Shown here: positions 59,134-64,000 of the stretch, piece by piece
How positions within the stretch are numbered: the first letter of the stretch is position 1
Layout of the letters: every line of letters starts with the position of its first letter
Notes under the pieces: generated by a model
The model's input: only the letters and a program-made list of their open reading frames with translations
Told to the model about the DNA's origin: nothing
Database searches by the model: none
From: Flavobacterium panacagri
Lineage (GTDB): Bacteria; Bacteroidota; Bacteroidia; Flavobacteriales; Flavobacteriaceae
DNA: 64,000 nt
NCBI RefSeq assembly: GCF_030378165.1
Contig: NZ_CP119766.1
Coordinates: 62,001-126,000 of the forward strand
Direction of reading: 5' to 3'
Made by a program: the position numbers and the translations under genes

Positions 59134-61595
59134 AACCTCGCATTAATCTTAACGTTAAAAACCCTCGAAGTCATATAATTTGGAATTGCATATTGGTTTT
59201 TTGAATACACATCACGAACCCAGGTATTGGTAATAGCATTTTGATTATTAAAAAGATTGAAAATTTCCAATCCAACAGCTAATTCTTTAAAGTTTTTCAG
59301 CCAGCCTTTTTTCGTATTCTGCGTACTGCTGTCCACAAAAACCTTTGCAAAACCAATATCGGCTCTTCTATAATCATTTAACCTGTTTTGGTACAAATAT
59401 GGATCAGAATAAGCTGGCGCTCCACCGGGAAGTCCTGTATTATAAACTAAATTCAAATACACTTTTACACTAGGAATATTCGGCATATAATCCTGAAACA
59501 GCATCGCAAATTTCAGTCTTTGATCTGTTGGACGTGCAATATACCCTTTGTTTTCGTAATTTTCCTCTGTTTTCATGTAACCAAAACTTACCCAAGATTC
59601 TGTTCCCGGCACGAATTCTCCGTTCAATCTAAAATCTAAACCTTGCGCATAGGCTTTTGCATTATTATTGGCGACATATCGAATGCGGACATTATCAATC
59701 GAATATACATTTACATCTGAAAGTGATTTATAATAAAGTTCCGTTACCCATTTAAAAGGGCGGTTCCACATTTTAAAATTATAATCATTACCCAGAACTA
59801 CATGAACAGCTTCCTGCGCTTTCACATTTGGATTTACAACCCCATCCAAATCACGGAGTTCTCTGTAAAATGGCGGTTGATGATATAATCCTCCTGAAAT
59901 CCTGAAAACCATATCACGATCCCAATCCGGTTTAATTGCAAACTGCGCACGCGGACTTACAACGGTCTGATTTTTTCCTTCTTCTGAAGCTCCAGAAACA
60001 TTCCAGCTTTGAAAACGAGCTCCGAAATGATACCAGACTCTGCTCGAACCAATTTCAGACTGCTTGTTCCATTGTGCATATCCTGAAAATCTATTGATTG
60101 TATTGAAGTTTGTCGCTCGAATATCTTGATAAGGCAAAAGTGGCCCAGTGTAGGGACTGTACGGCTGATTATTTTCTGGCAAAATTGCTATTGGAGGATT
60201 TATAGAAAATCCAGCCGAATCGATTACTTCCCACTCAACTACTCTATCGCGAATGGATTCTCTGGTATATTTTAAACCAAATTCCAACTGACTTTCTTTC
60301 CATTCTTTTGTTCCCTTCAATTCGATATTGGCAATTAAAGCGTCCAAATCGTTACGGGCATGATTCAGTTGCGAACCAATTCCACGAGTAAAATCAATTG
60401 TGGATGGATCTGTTGGATTTTCTGGATCAACATTTCCTAAACGATATTGTGCTAAAATATCAAAATGCTCTTTTTCAGTGGTATGAAATAATGATCCGAT
60501 TAACTTTAGCGTAAGTGAAGGAGAAGCTTTATAAGTCGTTTTTAAAGCTCCAAAATAGGTGTCATATTGATCTTTTTCCTGACCTTGATAATAAACCGCA
60601 AGTGCCATTGGCTGATCGATTGTTCCGAATTTAGTTTCTCGTGTTAAAGGCTGATATAAATATTTATTTTCTGAAATATTTCCGAGAAAACTCATCTGCC
60701 ATTTTTCAGAAATATCATAATTAACATTGGTCTGAATATCTGCAAAAGTCGGTGTATAATTGGTTTGAGTGTCTTGACTATTTACCAGCAGACTATTATT
60801 TCTGTAACGAACCCCAGTAACTGCCGACCATTTTTTATTTTTAGAAACCAAATCTACAGAAGCGCTTCCGCCCAAAAAACTGGCTTCAAAAGAAGCACCA
60901 AACTGAGTTGGTTTTCTGTACGTAATATCTAAAACAGAAGACAATTTATCTCCAAATTTCGCCTGAAATCCACCAGCAGAAAAATCGACATTCTGCACTA
61001 AATCTGTATTGGTAAAACTCAAACCTTCCTGCTGTCCTGAGCGAATTAAAAACGGACGATATACTTCTACCTCATTTACATAAACCAGATTTTCGTCATA
61101 ATTTCCACCGCGAACCATATATTGAGAACTTAATTCATTATTAGAGTTCACACCGGGAAGCGTTTTCAGTACATTTTCGATTCCTGCATTAGCACCTGGA
61201 ATCTTTTTTATGGTTTCAGCATCAATAGTTGCAATGCCCTGAACTCGTTTTCTATTTCCTGAAGAAACAAAAACTTCTCCCATTTGCTCCTGCGAATTGT
61301 TCATTATCGGATTAAAAACAAAAATTTCATTTGTTTTTAAACTAACCTTTAAGCTGATCATTTTTAAAGAAACATGGGTAAATATCAAAGAAACCTTTCT
61401 ATTGGAAGGAACTACAATTTCAAAAAAACCATTCGAATCAGACTGAACTAAATTTCCCTGTGAAGAAATATTTACACTTGGCACAGGATGTTTGTCTGTA
61501 TCTAAAATTACTCCTTTAATACTGGCTGTCTGAGCTAATGAAATACAGCTGACAAATAATAAAAGAAAAGCGAATATAAACCTATTATTACTCAA
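59130..61595 (-). CDS. TonB-dependent receptor with carboxypeptidase-like N-domain
   Basis: An 821-residue outer membrane receptor. Signal peptide about 1-22 (CISLAQ), then a carboxypeptidase-regulatory-like beta domain (about 24-105, ASIKGVILDTDKHPVPSVNISSQGNLVQSDSNGFFEIVV), plug about 115-235 (IDAETIKKIPGANAGIENVLKTLPGVNSNNELSSQYMVRGGNYDENLVYVNEVEVYRPF) and a barrel ending in VFNVKINARL. The start is TTG: the frame is closed by TAG 30 bases upstream and there is no ATG in it. It lies 11 bases after the M23 gene and overlaps the two-TM gene. Cargo is unknown. Confidence 0.92.
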   Translation of the reverse strand: MSNNRFIFAFLLLFVSCISLAQTASIKGVILDTDKHPVPSVNISSQGNLVQSDSNGFFEIVVPSNRKVSLIFTHVSLKMISLKVSLKTNEIFVFNPIMNNSQEQMGEVFVSSGNRKRVQGIATIDAETIKKIPGANAGIENVLKTLPGVNSNNELSSQYMVRGGNYDENLVYVNEVEVYRPFLIRSGQQEGLSFTNTDLVQNVDFSAGGFQAKFGDKLSSVLDITYRKPTQFGASFEASFLGGSASVDLVSKNKKWSAVTGVRYRNNSLLVNSQDTQTNYTPTFADIQTNVNYDISEKWQMSFLGNISENKYLYQPLTRETKFGTIDQPMALAVYYQGQEKDQYDTYFGALKTTYKASPSLTLKLIGSLFHTTEKEHFDILAQYRLGNVDPENPTDPSTIDFTRGIGSQLNHARNDLDALIANIELKGTKEWKESQLEFGLKYTRESIRDRVVEWEVIDSAGFSINPPIAILPENNQPYSPYTGPLLPYQDIRATNFNTINRFSGYAQWNKQSEIGSSRVWYHFGARFQSWNVSGASEEGKNQTVVSPRAQFAIKPDWDRDMVFRISGGLYHQPPFYRELRDLDGVVNPNVKAQEAVHVVLGNDYNFKMWNRPFKWVTELYYKSLSDVNVYSIDNVRIRYVANNNAKAYAQGLDFRLNGEFVPGTESWVSFGYMKTEENYENKGYIARPTDQRLKFAMLFQDYMPNIPSVKVYLNLVYNTGLPGGAPAYSDPYLYQNRLNDYRRADIGFAKVFVDSSTQNTKKGWLKNFKELAVGLEIFNLFNNQNAITNTWVRDVYSKNQYAIPNYMTSRVFNVKINARL

Positions 61596-61606
61596 AGATT
61601 CGGGTT

Positions 61607-63298
61607 TTATTTTTGTTGACTTCTAAAAAAATGAGTTTCAAAGATAGTAGTATTTCCTACATTATCGACAACTTCAACTTTTAAATCATTTGCGCCTTCA
61701 TTCAATAAAGCATCATCAAAAACATGCGTAATTCTTCTGGCTTTATTTTCATATTCAAACAAAACCCAATTCCCGTTTATATAACCGTTATATGATTTTA
61801 TTCCCGATAAAGAATCACTAATTATAAAATCAACTTTCTTTTGATCACTAATCCATTTGTCTTGAATTGGCTTTGTAATCGAAATTTTCGGAGCGATTGT
61901 ATCGAGAACCAAACCATACTGACCTAATATTTTGGCTTTTGCTGTAAAAACATCACCTTTTCTAACAGTTCCGTTATGACTTGTTCCTCTTCCGATATAT
62001 AACTTATCTCTTAAATTTTCCGGATAAGAATCGTCTTTTATCGTTATTGTAAAATTAGAATGAACTGGAACAGTATCATCGTGGATATAAAGTTTTTTAT
62101 TTCGAACATCAAAGTTCATATTAAAATCTTCATAGAAAGTGCCAGCCGGAAAGAAAACTGACATATTATCTTTTTCGAAATTAGAATCTTTATTATACCG
62201 AACAAAATATGGAGAAGTAACTGGTTGTGCTTCTACAATCGGAGTGACACTGTCAAACTCAATTGGAACAGTAACTGTTCTTAAATTTCCAAAATAGTCC
62301 GAAACTTCGATTCTGTAAGTAGAAGCTAAATTAGGCTCTGTTTTTATAATACCGCGAAGTGAATCCGTTTTAATAATACTTAAAGCAAAAGGTGTTTTCA
62401 TAAAAAGCTTCTGCACACGCTGACTTGTTTTTTTGTATCTTGAATAATCAATAAAAGCATTGATATAACGCATCTCATCAAAAGAATAGGTATTAAACTG
62501 GTAGTTATAATTTTGATTTCCATTTAAAAAACTAGTCACATTAAAAACACCATTTTTATTAAAAGAAACATCATCAGTATCCACAGCATTGATTCCAAAA
62601 CCAATTTTCCCGTTTGCTTTCACTTTTGCTGCTAAATAATTTCCATCTTTCTGAAGTGTCATGGCCAGCAGCAAAGGCTGTTTAGACTGATTCACAGTTG
62701 CATTATCCAAAGGATATACATACAAACTGGACAAAGTTGGCTTTTTGGTGTCTTTTATATTTTGGTCAAAGCCAAAGAAAATTGGATTGATGACAAACTC
62801 CGTTTTAGAATCACGAATTTCAAAATGAAGATGTGGTCCTTCAGATGAGCCTGTATTTCCTGACAAACCTATAATTTCTCCTTTGGTAACTGGAAGTTCA
62901 CCTGGCTTTGGGAACATTTCAATTTCATACGCTTTTTCTTTGTAATGAGTTGCTTTAACATAATCTAAAATTGCTCCAACCGGAGTCTGCAAATGCCCAT
63001 AAACAGAAGTATATCCGTTAGAATGTGTAATGTAAATACATTTGCCATTTCCAAATGTTGAAATCTTGATTCTCGATACATAACCATCTGCAATTGCATG
63101 CACACTCAAACCTTCTCTTTGATTGGTTTTTAAATCGAAGCCAGCATGAAAATGGTTAGGTCTTAACTCTCCAAAGTTACCAGAAAGTTGCATTGGAATA
63201 TCAAGCGGAGGGCGGAAATAGTCTTTAGGATATTGCGTTTGAGCAAATAAAAAATTACAAATAAAAAGGGTAAGTACAGAAAATCTCATAAGCAACAT
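61607..63298 (-). CDS. M23-family (LytM) peptidase
   Basis: A 563-residue exported peptidase. Signal peptide about 1-19 (CNFLFAQ). The LytM domain follows (about 45-175): zinc ligands HAGFD (His51, Asp55) and HLHFE near 156-160, with YGHLQTPVG between. These M23 residues are complete, so it should cut peptidoglycan or other glycine-rich peptides. The C-terminal ~370 residues are beta-rich and fibronectin- or Ig-like, with DTIAPKISITKPIQDKWISDQKKVDF typical of such repeats. It heads the minus-strand operon with the TonB receptor and diverges from the zapA cluster. Confidence 0.9.
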   Translation of the reverse strand: MLLMRFSVLTLFICNFLFAQTQYPKDYFRPPLDIPMQLSGNFGELRPNHFHAGFDLKTNQREGLSVHAIADGYVSRIKISTFGNGKCIYITHSNGYTSVYGHLQTPVGAILDYVKATHYKEKAYEIEMFPKPGELPVTKGEIIGLSGNTGSSEGPHLHFEIRDSKTEFVINPIFFGFDQNIKDTKKPTLSSLYVYPLDNATVNQSKQPLLLAMTLQKDGNYLAAKVKANGKIGFGINAVDTDDVSFNKNGVFNVTSFLNGNQNYNYQFNTYSFDEMRYINAFIDYSRYKKTSQRVQKLFMKTPFALSIIKTDSLRGIIKTEPNLASTYRIEVSDYFGNLRTVTVPIEFDSVTPIVEAQPVTSPYFVRYNKDSNFEKDNMSVFFPAGTFYEDFNMNFDVRNKKLYIHDDTVPVHSNFTITIKDDSYPENLRDKLYIGRGTSHNGTVRKGDVFTAKAKILGQYGLVLDTIAPKISITKPIQDKWISDQKKVDFIISDSLSGIKSYNGYINGNWVLFEYENKARRITHVFDDALLNEGANDLKVEVVDNVGNTTIFETHFFRSQQK

Positions 63299-63412
63299 TT
63301 TTGCTAAGATAAGTAAAAATAAGCCAAAAAAAGCAAGTAAAAAACTACAAAAAACACAATCAACTGAAAAACATTCATTTATCTATTTTAATGCAAAAAA
63401 ATCGATAAAAAA

Positions 63413-63442
63413 TTGCATTAATAAAAAGGAATATTAACTTTG
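63413..63442 (+). promoter_or_regulatory. promoter of the coiled-coil-zapA transcript
   Basis: TTG (63413-63415), 19 bases, TAACTTTG (63435-63442) is an exact match in spacing and consensus, 28 bases before the first ATG. Confidence 0.65.
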
Positions 63443-63470
63443 TAGGATTAAGTAATGAATAGGATGTATA

Positions 63471-63761
63471 ATGAGTGTAATTGCAGAAATAATTGATACT
63501 CTTGAATATAAAGTCGAAAAGCTTTTTGAAAAATCAAAAGGGCTGGAGAAAAATAATCAAGCATTACGATTAGAATTAGCTAAAGCTGCGCAAATTATCC
63601 AGAAACAATCTGAAGAAATTGAAGCTTTGAAGAAGCAAAATGAAACACTTAAGATAGCCAATTCGTTGCTTGGCAGCGACAATAACAAGAGAGAGACAAA
63701 GCTTAAAATAAATTCATTAATTCGCGAAATTGATTACTGTATAGCACAATTATCAGATTAG
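63471..63761 (+). CDS. small coiled-coil protein upstream of zapA
   Basis: A 96-residue, wholly helical protein. The heptad pattern runs through almost all of it (LEYKVEKLFEKSKGLEKNNQALRLELAKAAQIIQKQSEEIEALKKQNETLKIANSLL), with a C-terminal IREIDYCIAQLSD. The size and coil are ZapB-like but the sequence is not a recognised ZapB. It lies 4 bases before zapA and has its own promoter. This order is usual in flavobacteria, so it probably acts with ZapA in Z-ring assembly. That role is inferred. Confidence 0.8.
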   Translation: MSVIAEIIDTLEYKVEKLFEKSKGLEKNNQALRLELAKAAQIIQKQSEEIEALKKQNETLKIANSLLGSDNNKRETKLKINSLIREIDYCIAQLSD

Positions 63762-63765
63762 TAAC

Positions 63766-64000
63766 ATGGACGGAAAGCTTAAAATTAAAATATCAATTGC
63801 AGACCGCGTTTACCCGTTAACGGTTGAACCATCTCAGGAAGAAGGACTTAGAAGTGCTTCAAAAAAAATTGATGCTATGATAAAGCAGTTCGAAGAAAAT
63901 TACGCGGTTCGTGACAAACAAGATGTTCTAGCCATGTGTGCCTTGCAATTTGCATCACAAGTAGAACAAAAACAAATTGATAACGCAATCGATGGAGAAG
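63766..64000 (+). CDS. zapA: cell division protein ZapA, 3'-truncated by the window
   Basis: The first 78 codons of ZapA, a small protein that bundles FtsZ filaments at the division site. The start MDGKLKIKISIADRVYPLTVEPSQEEGLRSASKKID and AMCALQFASQVEQKQ match the conserved ZapA beta-hairpin and first helices; the C-terminal coiled coil is cut off by the window end. The ATG at 63766 is 4 bases after the upstream stop. Confidence 0.9.
   Translation, partial: MDGKLKIKISIADRVYPLTVEPSQEEGLRSASKKIDAMIKQFEENYAVRDKQDVLAMCALQFASQVEQKQIDNAIDGE

Noticed and set aside
1..64000. tRNA and rRNA genes
   Set aside because: No TTCGAATC-type T-loops with paired acceptor stems and no rRNA core sequences were recognised. 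A covariance-model search would settle this.

Overview
The window is AT-rich chromosomal DNA that looks like Flavobacterium or a close relative in the Bacteroidota. The signs are a secreted nuclease with a C-terminal type IX secretion sorting domain, SusC/CarB-type TonB receptors with a carboxypeptidase-like N-domain, lipoproteins whose Cys is followed by acidic residues, promoters of the TTG-N19-TAnnTTTG type, a short CarB, and families such as DUF4252, DUF4199, DUF5522 and YncE/DUF5074. No rRNA, tRNA, CRISPR array or prophage was seen. Most of the window is ordinary housekeeping and envelope content.

Layout. 0-2.4 kb: tail of an SRPBCC protein, a 149-bp inverted-repeat element, a photolyase and a small TPR membrane protein. 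2.4-8.3 kb: rpmH and carB, then a glycosyltransferase and an orphan membrane protein lying beside a second copy of the carB tail and terminator, then a YiaA-like protein. 8.5-13.4 kb: ECF sigma factor, its probable anti-sigma factor, two DUF4252 proteins and two S41 peptidases. 13.4-25.4 kb: a cobalamin locus. On the minus strand it has cobU, a BluB-CobT fusion, cobS, a CobC-like phosphatase, then a cobalamin riboswitch, a BtuB-like receptor and a YncE-like lipoprotein. On the plus strand it has btuF, btuC and btuD. Together these would import B12 or cobinamide and make and attach the dimethylbenzimidazole lower ligand. No corrin-ring genes are present here. Two repeat-bounded elements sit inside this locus: a REP-associated tyrosine transposase with two large structured repeats between bluB-cobT and cobS, and a GxxExxY gene within ~80-bp terminal inverted repeats between btuC and btuD.

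25.4-39.7 kb: RNA-modification enzymes, an SDR, the T9SS nuclease, MepB-like protein, a second ECF sigma factor coupled to an unusual anti-sigma/beta-barrel protein, two exported proteins, rmuC, thioesterase, VOC and YceI proteins. 39.7-51 kb: TIGR01777 epimerase, TetR-ABC1 kinase pair, hydrolase, DASS anion transporter with porin, ABC-F protein, PepSY-like protein inside a 42-bp inverted repeat, GlmU-like enzyme and L31 type B. 51-64 kb: DUF4199-GT2 pair, phosphohexomutase, MsbA-like exporter, DUF2971 protein, a four-gene envelope operon (M23 peptidase, TonB receptor, two-TM protein, EF-hand lipoprotein) and finally a coiled-coil protein followed by zapA, which runs off the end.

The most distinctive signal is a family of inverted-repeat elements ending in AACACATAGAAACATAG. 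The one between btuC and btuD carries the GxxExxY (PD-(D/E)XK-like) gene. Two short gene-less members at 0.3 kb and 37.8 kb are inverted copies of each other. This looks like a small mobile unit with MITE-like derivatives, but mobility is inference only.
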